NCBI GenBank assembly: GCA_910588965.1
Contig: CAJUSO010000004.1
Location: forward strand, 1-64,000
From: an uncultured Lachnospiraceae bacterium
GTDB taxonomy: Bacteria > Bacillota > Clostridia > Lachnospirales > Lachnospiraceae
Length of the DNA stretch: 64,000 nt
Reading direction: 5' to 3'
Shown piece after piece: positions 44,021-52,247 of this stretch (positions within the stretch are counted from its first letter, which is position 1; each line of letters opens with the position of its first letter). Both the position numbers and the translations under genes were made by a program. Under the pieces are notes generated by a model. The model was given only the letters and a program-made list of their open reading frames with translations, was not told the origin of the DNA and ran no database searches.

Positions 44021-44218
44021 CTATTTCTTATCTTTCCGATGAAAGAAGATTAGCAGCAATACCGTTGCAAGCAGTACAACGGCTACTAAGATAACGGCAA
44101 ACAGAATGAAATTCCCAAACTCCCCGCCTACCGGCGTAAAGACTACGTCTGCCTGTATGGGGATGCCGCAGCAGAAGCAACGGATGGCAGCCCCTAAAAA
44201 GATAACCAATTTTTCCAT
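44021..44218 (-). CDS. Small membrane protein, mini-paralogue of the neighbour
   Basis: 65 residues. N-terminal signal-like segment with PIQADVVFTP, nearly the same as PVQADVIFEP in the next gene, followed directly by a single helix and a basic HRKDKK tail. In effect it is the neighbour with its ectodomain removed. ATG 44218 has AAGGAGGG, and it lies 13 bp before the next gene, so it is a real translated gene rather than a fragment. Confidence 0.65.
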   Translation of the reverse strand: MEKLVIFLGAAIRCFCCGIPIQADVVFTPVGGEFGNFILFAVILVAVVLLATVLLLIFFHRKDKK

Positions 44219-44254
44219 ATGTCCCTCCTTTTCCCTGCCTGGACACAGGCAGGC

Positions 44255-44617
44255 TCAAAACAATCCTGTCAGCAGAAGCCCCAGAAGCCAGGAACAGCCA
44301 TTTGCAGAAACTGCCAGCAACACGGGACGCTTTATCCCCCATTGGGCTTCCTTGGCAAAAAGGGAATATAGGAAGGCTTCCACCGCTACTACGATACACT
44401 CTACCGGTATCTGCGCCGCCATCCTGGGAAGCCTTGGGAAAAATATCCCCAAAAGCCAGCAAGCCAATACGGCAGGCGGATTCGTAAGCACATTTACAAG
44501 CAGCGCTAACAGCATCCCCCTTCTGGAACGCACCCCCAGCAGGGATACCACTGCCAATTCTATTACAATGGTAAGCCCAAGGGATACCCCGAACATCTCC
44601 AGCAGGTAAAAAGCCAT
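44255..44617 (-). CDS. Small multipass membrane protein
   Basis: 120 residues with four helices; conserved-looking LVNVLTNPPAVLACWLLG and VECIVVAVEAFLYSLFAK. No family recognised with confidence. It is the first gene of an operon with the two exported proteins and the AlkD-like gene. GGAGGAT precedes the ATG. Confidence 0.6.
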   Translation of the reverse strand: MAFYLLEMFGVSLGLTIVIELAVVSLLGVRSRRGMLLALLVNVLTNPPAVLACWLLGIFFPRLPRMAAQIPVECIVVAVEAFLYSLFAKEAQWGIKRPVLLAVSANGCSWLLGLLLTGLF

Positions 44618-44650
44618 GGCATCCTCCTTCCTATCCCCCGCCCCCTACGG

Positions 44651-44684
44651 TAATCCATAATCCAAGTATAGCACACATGGATTA
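44651..44684. promoter_or_regulatory. Inverted repeat spanning the promoter of the 44617 operon
   Basis: Perfect 8-bp arms TAATCCAT (44651-44658) and ATGGATTA (44677-44684) flank the -10 box. The position suits a repressor operator. Confidence 0.5.
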
Positions 44685-44694
44685 TAACGCGCAA
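44665..44694 (-). promoter_or_regulatory. Promoter of the 44617 operon
   Basis: Minus strand TTGCGC (44689-44694), 18-bp spacer, extended TGTGC-TATACT with the -10 at 44665-44670. Confidence 0.5.
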
Positions 44695-44778
44695 GGGCTG
44701 CCGTATGGGACACCCAAGCCCCACACAGCAGCCCTCGCACTCGGACCTTATTCCTGTTGCCTTAAGATTGTTCATTTT

Positions 44779-45219
44779 TCAGTCTGTATTGATTTTAAAT
44801 GCTGCAAAAAGCCATAGGACAATCACGGAACCAGCCACAATTTTCCCGCTCACCCCATCGGAGAGTTTTTCAAAAGTACTTTCCGGCAAAATCAGCTGCA
44901 GCCCTGTCAGGACGTACCACATGGATTCCAGCATAAGCGGGATAGAGGCAAGGCCGATAATTTTTACCAGGAAAAAGGAAGCGATGAAAAGTATATAGAC
45001 AGGACCAAACTCCACATCCGTGTATTTTGTGAAGAAGTAAGTCCAAATGCATGTAATCACCGCTATCGCCATAAGTACTATACTCCCATACCCATCAGAC
45101 ATATAGCCCTCTAATCCGTCTTTTCCTGGGAACCATTCATTATAATCATCACAATGAATGCCCCAAAGATAAATAACAATACCAATCGCAATCAATAAAC
45201 CGCCGCCAATAAGTCCCAT
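44779..45219 (-). CDS. Hypothetical membrane protein
   Basis: 146 residues, four helices (about 2-20, 45-64, 72-92, 122-141). Between the first two helices lies a short loop WGIHCDDYNEWFPGKDG. No family recognised. It lies about 100 bp downstream of the CHAT gene in the same direction; it could be read through from that operon. AAAGGGA precedes the ATG. Confidence 0.6.
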   Translation of the reverse strand: MGLIGGGLLIAIGIVIYLWGIHCDDYNEWFPGKDGLEGYMSDGYGSIVLMAIAVITCIWTYFFTKYTDVEFGPVYILFIASFFLVKIIGLASIPLMLESMWYVLTGLQLILPESTFEKLSDGVSGKIVAGSVIVLWLFAAFKINTD

Positions 45220-45319
45220 ATCTTCCCTTTCTGTAACAATCCTGTACCATATTGCTGAATTACTGTTTCACTTTCTTTCGATTCCGCCCCAGTTTAAGAA
45301 GTACTTTTTTCGCCCCTTT

Positions 45320-48016
45320 TCACCTCATATTCCCATAACAGAGAAAGTTCCCCCAATAAGCTGGGCTGTTATATAAGAGGCAGTCCCCCGGCAATTCCCG
45401 GAGGCTTGCCATTACCCCTGCTGCTTCCGGCGGCAGCAAGGCCTCATCCTCTTCCAGCAGCGCCAAGACTTCCTTGGCGGATACGCCGCGCAGCTGCTTG
45501 CGGGCAAGGCAGGCAGCCTGCGGGACAGAAAGCCCCTCAAGCAGGCTTTTATAAAAGTAATCCATGAAAACAGCCGTAGCCAGATCGTCCGCAGACCAAA
45601 GGGCTGCAACCACATATTTTACCCCTGCGACGCCAAAGGCCACATGGAGGCCTGCCTGCTGCCGCAGTCCCGTCAGCAGGCTGTTGCCGGAATTACAGGC
45701 GGACAGCACCGCTACTTCCGTCCCTTCCAGGCGCATCCTGCTGATTTCCTCCGCTGTCAGGATCCCATTCCCGTAATCTGGGCCTTCCACGCCTGTCCCC
45801 AGATAATCCACAATCCCTGAAAATGCCAGGGAGCTCTCATACCAGGCATTGCCGCCCTCCTGCGAGGAATAACCATGGGTGGCGATATGCAGGTATCGGC
45901 AGCCTGGCGCAACCTTGTTTTTCGTCGCGTCCTGGTGGGTATAACAGGGGCTTTTTAATAGCCCTGCCACCTTCCTTGCCTCATAGCCGCTGAACGGGAG
46001 CGGGGTAATCTGCTCTTGTATCCACCGGGCACCTAACCCTGGATGGACATCTGCCCCGCCCCCTGCCTGGCGCCTGGCATAATCCGGAGATCCTATCGCA
46101 CAGACATTTTTCCCGCAGCCCTCTTTCGGACGCCAGGATTGGAAGATATCCCGCAAGGACTGCCAGTACACAACCTCCTGGCATGCCCACCCCTCCGCCG
46201 CGCTGTCCAGGATTACCTCAAAAGGCGCATTGGAAAGCTCCTGGTCCGGGCAGGCCCATAAATGCCCAATCTGTTTCAGTTCCTCCGTAAAGGGCTCTAA
46301 TATCTTGCCAAACAGCTTACGGAACAGGGCCTTGCCCCCGCCTGCCTGGGCCTCCATCTGTTCCCCGATTTTCTGTACCCACCTGCCGATTTCCCCATCT
46401 TCCTCCATCTTCCTGGAAGAAAAGCGGATACGTCCTTCCTTTTTGGCCGCTACAAATATTTCCAGGATGCGGCGCTTCCCTTCCCCGCCAGGCAGGATAT
46501 TCCGCTTCTGGTAGACTTCCGGGTCCATATAGAGGAATTCCAGGACTGCCGTGTCCTCTGGCAGCTTCTCCTCCAGCTGGTGCAAGGTATAATAGGGAAA
46601 GGCATCCGGATGCTTTTTTCTATCCCTTATCTGGCTGATATCCAGCTGGTTGCGGAAACGGATAGCCGTAGACAGGAGGTTCTTGCCATTCAGGCTGTAT
46701 TCCATCCGCTTCCAGGCCGGGACGGCATCGCCCACCGCCAGGTAGGCAATCTCAAATCCCAGGCGGCATATGCCAAAATATGCCTCCATTTCCTGGTTCT
46801 CCTGGTAATATTCCGCCATGGCATAGAACTCCAGCAGCTTATGCATCAGCCTGTCCACACAGCCCGCAGCCTGCTCTTTCTTCCTCAAAGCACGGTATTC
46901 CTGGATAACTTCTATTATATTAATAAGGAAGGGCATCCTATCCCCTTCCCCGAACCCTTCCTCCAGGAGGATCTGGGCGCATTGCCCCAGATGCTTCAGG
47001 GCTTGCGGATCCCTGGCCAGCCTGTCCCTCCTGTAATATGCCAGATAAAAATTACTGCGGCTCCACGGCTTAAGGGATGGGAAACGGAAATCCCTTTGAT
47101 ACCGCTCCAGGTACTCTGTAATTTCCCTAAGCCTCCCCTTCGGGCATTCCTTCCCTTGGGAGAGCAAGCAAAAGAGGTAGCAGCTGTACACCCCCAGCAT
47201 ATTTTCCAGGACTGCGGAATCCTGCCCCGAATCCTTCCAGGGGCGTACCATCCCCTCCCTTAAGGCATCCTCTGCCAGGCGAAGCGCCATAGCGCCGTCC
47301 CCCATGCTTTGGAACAGGTTGCAGGCGTTCACGATATACTGGTTCACATCTCCCTGGACAATCCCATCCGTCTCCCCGCTGCACAGCTTTTCCACCAGGA
47401 ACAGGCACACAGATACGGCGTCCTGGAACCTGGCCTGGAACTGCAGGTTATCCATATAAGTGACCAAGGCGCAGAACGCATAGCCGGAAAGGACAGAAGC
47501 CTCTTTGGCTGCTTCCCATACCTTCCCAAGGCATTCCCCTTTCATGCCAATCTGCCCCGCAATCCCATAGTATTGCGCCAGCATCGTATAGGACAGGGCA
47601 TATAAATCCGTCCCGTCTAAGGTGTGCCTCTGCTCTTCTTCCACCAGCTGCACCAGTTCTTTGGCCAGTTCCCCATATTCCGGGAGTTCTGCAATCCTAT
47701 CGTAATTCTTATGTAAAAGATTCACCAGAAGATACACGTAGTCCTCATGGGCCAGCTGGCGGAGGACATAGGATCCCTTGGCTTCCCGCCAGAGCCCCAA
47801 TAGCTTCCTGGTGGCCTCCTCCCGTTCCTCTCCGGCGCCATAGCGCAGGGTATAAACGGCTTTCATATACCCCAAAGTCCATCTCTGGTATTCGCTCCTA
47901 AGGGGGAAGGTTTCTGCTTCGGCCACATACTGCCACATTTTGCTGTATTTTTTCTTCTTTTCTGCCTGAACGGCTTTTTTCACACACTGGAAAAATTTCT
48001 CTTCTACTGCATCCAT
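45320..48016 (-). CDS. CHAT-domain caspase-like peptidase with TPR-like N-terminus
   Basis: 898 residues. The N-terminal 440 residues are helical and TPR-like. The C-terminal CHAT domain (about 480-898) has the caspase-type dyad His714 (YLHIATHGY) and Cys774 (VAVLSACNSG), followed by FGVAGVKYVVAALWSADD, typical of active CHAT proteases. CHAT proteins act as effector proteases in prokaryotic conflict systems (for example the gRAMP-associated TPR-CHAT). No signal peptide, so cytosolic. Last gene of the nine-gene operon. ATG 48016 has GGAAGGG; an in-frame TTG at 48055 lacks a site. The protease effector role is inferred. Confidence 0.87.
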   Translation of the reverse strand: MDAVEEKFFQCVKKAVQAEKKKKYSKMWQYVAEAETFPLRSEYQRWTLGYMKAVYTLRYGAGEEREEATRKLLGLWREAKGSYVLRQLAHEDYVYLLVNLLHKNYDRIAELPEYGELAKELVQLVEEEQRHTLDGTDLYALSYTMLAQYYGIAGQIGMKGECLGKVWEAAKEASVLSGYAFCALVTYMDNLQFQARFQDAVSVCLFLVEKLCSGETDGIVQGDVNQYIVNACNLFQSMGDGAMALRLAEDALREGMVRPWKDSGQDSAVLENMLGVYSCYLFCLLSQGKECPKGRLREITEYLERYQRDFRFPSLKPWSRSNFYLAYYRRDRLARDPQALKHLGQCAQILLEEGFGEGDRMPFLINIIEVIQEYRALRKKEQAAGCVDRLMHKLLEFYAMAEYYQENQEMEAYFGICRLGFEIAYLAVGDAVPAWKRMEYSLNGKNLLSTAIRFRNQLDISQIRDRKKHPDAFPYYTLHQLEEKLPEDTAVLEFLYMDPEVYQKRNILPGGEGKRRILEIFVAAKKEGRIRFSSRKMEEDGEIGRWVQKIGEQMEAQAGGGKALFRKLFGKILEPFTEELKQIGHLWACPDQELSNAPFEVILDSAAEGWACQEVVYWQSLRDIFQSWRPKEGCGKNVCAIGSPDYARRQAGGGADVHPGLGARWIQEQITPLPFSGYEARKVAGLLKSPCYTHQDATKNKVAPGCRYLHIATHGYSSQEGGNAWYESSLAFSGIVDYLGTGVEGPDYGNGILTAEEISRMRLEGTEVAVLSACNSGNSLLTGLRQQAGLHVAFGVAGVKYVVAALWSADDLATAVFMDYFYKSLLEGLSVPQAACLARKQLRGVSAKEVLALLEEDEALLPPEAAGVMASLRELPGDCLLYNSPAYWGNFLCYGNMR

Positions 48017-48064
48017 AAGGAACCCTTCCCCCGTATCCTTCCCGTCCGGCCGCAAAAGCGGGGA

Positions 48065-48931
48065 TTACTCGTTAAACTCACAGATATACCCTATTTTGCC
48101 GCTATAATAAGAAAAACTTTCCAGGATATTCGATGGGATGTCATTCCATACCCAGCGCCCTTCCTCCTCGTAGCGGAACATAGCCATCACATTTTCCTCT
48201 ATTTCCCCGTCCTGGAAGCTGGGCTCCCCCTGCATCCACTGGCCGGCGCCGTTTAACGGCTCCCCTGTAAATTCCCCGTCGGTATCCATCCAATAATACT
48301 CGCTGCCTTCCCCGCGGGACGCGCCCAGGAAGAACATGGTTTTTTCCAAATGGTTGGCTTCCAGTTCCTGGATGATATAATCATATTCTTCCTGGCTGTT
48401 AATAACCGCCAGATAACCTCCCTTTTCCCTGCACCGCTCTGCTGCTTCCGGCCAGCTGCAGTCCTCTACCACATACTGGTAGCGGTGGATTGCCGTATCG
48501 CCTACGCCATTTGTGCCTCCTTCCCCTTCTTCCGGCTGAGGGCTGCCTTCCCCGTCTCCTGCATCCTGGGCGCCTTCCCCGCCGTCCCCCGCATCCTGGG
48601 AGCCTTCCTCACCTTCTGCGTCCTGGGAGCCTTCTTCCCCGCCTTCTGCATCCTGGGAGCCTTCTTCCCCGCCCTCTGCGTCCTGGGAATCCTCTGTACT
48701 GCCTTCCCCATCCTGCATATCCGCCATATCCAGTCCCGAAACTTCGCCGCTTGCGTTATTCTTGGCGCGGTTCTCTTTCATCTCCTCCAGGAAAGCCGTC
48801 ACCTTCGGGACTGCATATTTCCCCCCGAAATACACCCCCACCCCCGCAAGGGCTGCCAATACAACCGCAAACAGCGCCATCTTCCATGCCATCTTCCAAA
48901 CATCCTTACCCCGAAACCTTGAAAACTTCAT
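48065..48931 (-). CDS. Membrane-anchored C-type-lectin-like protein
   Basis: 288 residues. Short basic cytosolic N-terminus, one membrane helix (about 15-35, WKMALFAVVLAALAGVGVYFGG), an acidic repeat stalk (about 60-145) built of units such as GSQDAEGGEE, and a C-terminal C-type-lectin-like domain (about 150-288): SWPEAAERCREKGGYLAVINSQEEYDYI, YYWMDTDGEFTGEPL, the WMQGEPS block, and WVWNDIP with IGYICEF. Type II topology places the lectin domain outside. ATG 48931 has GGAGG. It follows the transglutaminase gene by 17 bp. A surface sensor or receptor role is inferred. Confidence 0.83.
   Translation of the reverse strand: MKFSRFRGKDVWKMAWKMALFAVVLAALAGVGVYFGGKYAVPKVTAFLEEMKENRAKNNASGEVSGLDMADMQDGEGSTEDSQDAEGGEEGSQDAEGGEEGSQDAEGEEGSQDAGDGGEGAQDAGDGEGSPQPEEGEGGTNGVGDTAIHRYQYVVEDCSWPEAAERCREKGGYLAVINSQEEYDYIIQELEANHLEKTMFFLGASRGEGSEYYWMDTDGEFTGEPLNGAGQWMQGEPSFQDGEIEENVMAMFRYEEEGRWVWNDIPSNILESFSYYSGKIGYICEFNE
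48540..48695 (-). repeat. 30-bp coding repeat in the lectin-protein stalk
   Basis: About five imperfect copies encode ten-residue units of the GSQDAEGGEE type, with drift toward GAQDAGDGEG. All copies stay in frame. Confidence 0.75.
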
Positions 48932-48948
48932 CGCATGCCTCCGTTCTA

Positions 48949-49989
48949 TCAATATGAAACATCTGCCTGAAAAACATAGTTATATGGATTGAATACAAAG
49001 GAAACCTGGACCTCCCTGCCCAGATACCGGGCATTTTTCTGGATTAGGCCAGCCAGATACCCTCCTGGGTCCTCTGGAAACCCCAGGGTGTCTTCAAACC
49101 TTACATCCATAAACCCCTGCCCTCCCGCCAAAAATTCCCGGGCATACAGCTCAAAGCCCCGGATGGTACGGAAATACCGTTTTTCCTTCACATAGTAATT
49201 TTCTTTCCTGGAACTGCAGCTGGGGTAATCCTCCAGTTCCCATTCGTGGTCTGTCAGCATGGACTCATCATCCAGGTTAAAATACATATGGGAATGGTTG
49301 GTAAAATGATTGATTTCCTGCAAGTCCCAGGTCACGTCCAAATGGTAATGGCTGCCGCCCAGTTCCACCATATTCCAGGCGTGGCCCATCTGCCGCCCAT
49401 TAATATCGCTCTTCCCGCACACAATGGTATTTGGGATCCCCAGCCTGCCCAACAGGTAAGAAACCCCCTTTGCAATCCCTTCACAGACTGCCTGCCGTTT
49501 CACCAGGACGCCTTCCAGGTTGAATGCGTCATAGGCATAGGCCACAGACAGGGCGGAAAAATTATAACTGATATTCTCCGTCATATAGTCATGGATTGCC
49601 ATGCATTCCTGGTAATGGTCCATACCGTCCGCAATCATCTGGGACAGGAGGAAGCTGGCGCTTTCCTCAATCTGCTGGGAGACCTGCGCCGCTTTTTTCT
49701 TATCGTAAATATACTCCGGCAGGAAAACAGAATGGGAGCCGGACTGCATGACGTCTATCACGCTGCTGTTAAAATAAAACAGCTGGGGCTGTTCCCAGAT
49801 AACAGCACAGACGACGCGTTCCATCTCTTCCTTGCTAGAAACCCCATTTACCTGTATCTTCTTCTGGAAGGCGGCAAGGCCGCCGGCCACCGCCCGATAG
49901 GCTTCCTGCTGCGCCAAGGACAGGCGGCTGTAATGGTTCCCTGTCCGGATCTCCTTTTGCATCCCTGCATCATGTTTCCAAAATCCCAT
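48949..49989 (-). CDS. Transglutaminase-like cysteine protease-fold protein
   Basis: 346 residues. The papain-like catalytic triad of the transglutaminase superfamily is visible: Cys169 in RQAVCEGIAKGVSYLL, His203 in GHAWNMVEL and Asp218 in HYHLDVTWD. Upstream the YQECMAIHDYMTENISYNF segment matches bacterial transglut-core proteins. No signal peptide or membrane helix, so it acts in the cytosol unless exported otherwise. In this operon it could be a second effector or a processing enzyme. ATG 49989 has AGGAG; the in-frame GTG 50007 overlaps the Shine-Dalgarno region. Confidence 0.85.
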   Translation of the reverse strand: MGFWKHDAGMQKEIRTGNHYSRLSLAQQEAYRAVAGGLAAFQKKIQVNGVSSKEEMERVVCAVIWEQPQLFYFNSSVIDVMQSGSHSVFLPEYIYDKKKAAQVSQQIEESASFLLSQMIADGMDHYQECMAIHDYMTENISYNFSALSVAYAYDAFNLEGVLVKRQAVCEGIAKGVSYLLGRLGIPNTIVCGKSDINGRQMGHAWNMVELGGSHYHLDVTWDLQEINHFTNHSHMYFNLDDESMLTDHEWELEDYPSCSSRKENYYVKEKRYFRTIRGFELYAREFLAGGQGFMDVRFEDTLGFPEDPGGYLAGLIQKNARYLGREVQVSFVFNPYNYVFQADVSY

Positions 49990-50038
49990 GTCTTTTTCTC
50001 CTGTCACAGCCTGGCCTTACGCCAAGCATCCTCTTCCA

Positions 50039-52234
50039 TCAGCGCTTCCCAAAGGAAAAGAAATCCCTTGCGTTCCTGGTTTTCCCCTTCTTCCCGGCCG
50101 TCCTCTTCTGGACGATACGGACCAGCGCTTCGTTATACTCTTCATCCTTCAAGGATTTCACTGCATCCATCAGCGCTTTCAGGCCCCGGTCTAAGCCCTC
50201 CTTTTGGCTATAGTCCATTTCATTGGAAAAAAGCATCCCGATTAAGAGCTCCTTCTGCCCTTCATCCAAGATCCAATAGGTCAGGAGCTGTACATAATCC
50301 TCTTTTTCATTTTCCATGGAAAAAACTACTTTGCAGATGGCCTTTAAGTAACCCTCAAATTCCCCCTCCCGAAGCCCATCCACAAGCACGGGGTATTTGC
50401 TGTAGACCCGCAATGATTTTGATTGATCCAAGGCTATCCCGTCCTCATAGGCTTTCAGGATACATCTCCCCAAGTGCAGGAGGCGGATCCTGGCCACCGG
50501 AAAGCCCCTTCTGTTTTTCTGGGTATAATTAAACGCCTCAAAGGCACACTTGGCCTGCAGCTGCTCCCATCCCTTCCCCTCTTCCTTTTTCCTGTGCCGG
50601 AAGCCCTGCTTCTGCGGCTTTAAGCTGTCCAAATCCGTCCCTTCCTCTATCATGCCAAGGATACTGTCCATCCCCTCGCCGGCAATCTCCCCATCCCCCA
50701 TTTCCTGCAAGGTTAAGAATACGGACAGAAGCTCCTGGTAATGCGCTTCCGGCTCCCATCCCTGGAAAATGGCCGCAGCCTCCTTTACAGCTGCGTCAAA
50801 CCAGGCATATTCCTTCTGGGGCACGGACAGCCAGAAATGGGAAAACACCTGCCCGATATATTTTGCGGACAGCCTTTGGGAGGCTTTCTGGATACAATAG
50901 GCGCTGACGCTGCCCAGGCGCCGGTATTCCCCGGCGCGCCTTAGGATCTCTGCCAATACCTCCAGCCCTTCCACCTGTTCTGCCCTCTGGCAGAGACGCC
51001 CCCAGGCCTTGTCCCTCTCTTTTTGGACTTTTGCCGCATCCCTTCCATACTTCTCTAACCTGACGGCGCAGGCAGCTGCAAACCTCCATTCCTCTAACCC
51101 TAAATCCCCACCTAAATATCCGGACAGCCAGATACAAGCGTTCTTCACCAACCCCAGATCCTCCTGGGGCGCCGCTTCTAATTTCCCCAGCATCTCCTTA
51201 AGGACAGACTGGTAGGATTCCTTGCCGCCGTACTTGCTTTGGAAGGAAACCGCCTGCTGGAATTCTTTTTCCCCCAGCACGTCCATGCCGCCCTGCACCA
51301 TCTGGAACAGCTTAAACCCGGCGCAGATATCCCAGTCCGCCTTATGGTAATGGTACTTTTGGATAAACTTGTAAAATTCTTCCATGGATTCATAAGCATA
51401 AGCCATGCAGAAACTAATCCCATCTTGGAAATAATCTGCGGATATGTCGAATTTTGGATAGCGCATGCCAATCCCGTCGAACACATAAAACTGGCCCCCA
51501 TTCCCATAATCCTCTGGCCTACCCATACTCAGCCCAGGGACTGCGCCCCGGACGTCAAATTCCGACATGGTAGGGTCGCTTTCATAGCTGGAAAAGGAAA
51601 CATCTACGGCAGACTGCAGGGGCAGGGCAAACTGCAGGGCAGCCAGCCACAGGAGAATGTTTTCATGGGCATCGCAGAGGATTACCTTATGGATACTGTC
51701 CCGGCTGAAGACAGCCGCCAGCAGATGGCAGAAAAATTCCATCCGCCCAGGCCCCCCTAAGAAATCCTGGACCCGTTCTATGTTTATCCCCGTCCCTGGG
51801 CGCACTTGGCCCACTTCTGGGAGATACCCCACCTCCCTGGATCCGTCTACCTCTTCCTGCGCCATTGCAGAACGGAAATCGGGGCTCCCATAAAGCTGCA
51901 TGGGGTATACCTGCATATCGCCTATCTCAAAGGAGTACATATGGCTGAGCAGGTTCCCCATCCGCCCTGTCTCCTTATGGTAATCCCGCCCCAGATAGGT
52001 CACCATTGCCTGTATATACCGCTGGCCCCCCACCTCCTTAAACAGCATCCTCCTGGGCAGATCCAAACGATTGGCGCCGCCGTGCCCGGCTTCAAAATGA
52101 TATTGGCAAAACCCCCGCTCAAACTCCCGTAACTCAGAATCACTGCAGGACCGGTTATAGGCATGGATACCCAATCCCCCTCCTTTGGCGATACCCCGGG
52201 CAGAGGATGTGTAGATTGCCTGATTAATTGCCAT
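50039..52234 (-). CDS. GTPase-associated protein (GAP1-N2-like)
   Basis: 731 residues. The N-terminus AINQAIYTSSARGIAKGGGLGIHAYN and the following GRDYHKETGRMGNLLSHMYSF, FFCHLLAAVF and VDVSFSSYE segments resemble, from memory, the GAP1-N2 domain named for proteins found next to double-GTPase genes. The remaining 480 residues are helical and repeat-like, without a clear catalytic motif. It starts 13 bp after the GTPase gene (ATG with AGGAGGAGG), consistent with the family name. Probable partner or regulator of the GTPase. The name needs an HMM check. Confidence 0.7.
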   Translation of the reverse strand: MAINQAIYTSSARGIAKGGGLGIHAYNRSCSDSELREFERGFCQYHFEAGHGGANRLDLPRRMLFKEVGGQRYIQAMVTYLGRDYHKETGRMGNLLSHMYSFEIGDMQVYPMQLYGSPDFRSAMAQEEVDGSREVGYLPEVGQVRPGTGINIERVQDFLGGPGRMEFFCHLLAAVFSRDSIHKVILCDAHENILLWLAALQFALPLQSAVDVSFSSYESDPTMSEFDVRGAVPGLSMGRPEDYGNGGQFYVFDGIGMRYPKFDISADYFQDGISFCMAYAYESMEEFYKFIQKYHYHKADWDICAGFKLFQMVQGGMDVLGEKEFQQAVSFQSKYGGKESYQSVLKEMLGKLEAAPQEDLGLVKNACIWLSGYLGGDLGLEEWRFAAACAVRLEKYGRDAAKVQKERDKAWGRLCQRAEQVEGLEVLAEILRRAGEYRRLGSVSAYCIQKASQRLSAKYIGQVFSHFWLSVPQKEYAWFDAAVKEAAAIFQGWEPEAHYQELLSVFLTLQEMGDGEIAGEGMDSILGMIEEGTDLDSLKPQKQGFRHRKKEEGKGWEQLQAKCAFEAFNYTQKNRRGFPVARIRLLHLGRCILKAYEDGIALDQSKSLRVYSKYPVLVDGLREGEFEGYLKAICKVVFSMENEKEDYVQLLTYWILDEGQKELLIGMLFSNEMDYSQKEGLDRGLKALMDAVKSLKDEEYNEALVRIVQKRTAGKKGKTRNARDFFSFGKR

Positions 52235-52247
52235 AACCAACCTCCTC

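Noticed and set aside
48065..48931. Possible diversity-generating retroelement target (lectin-like domain)
   Set aside because: No reverse transcriptase, template repeat or Avd-like gene is in the window.
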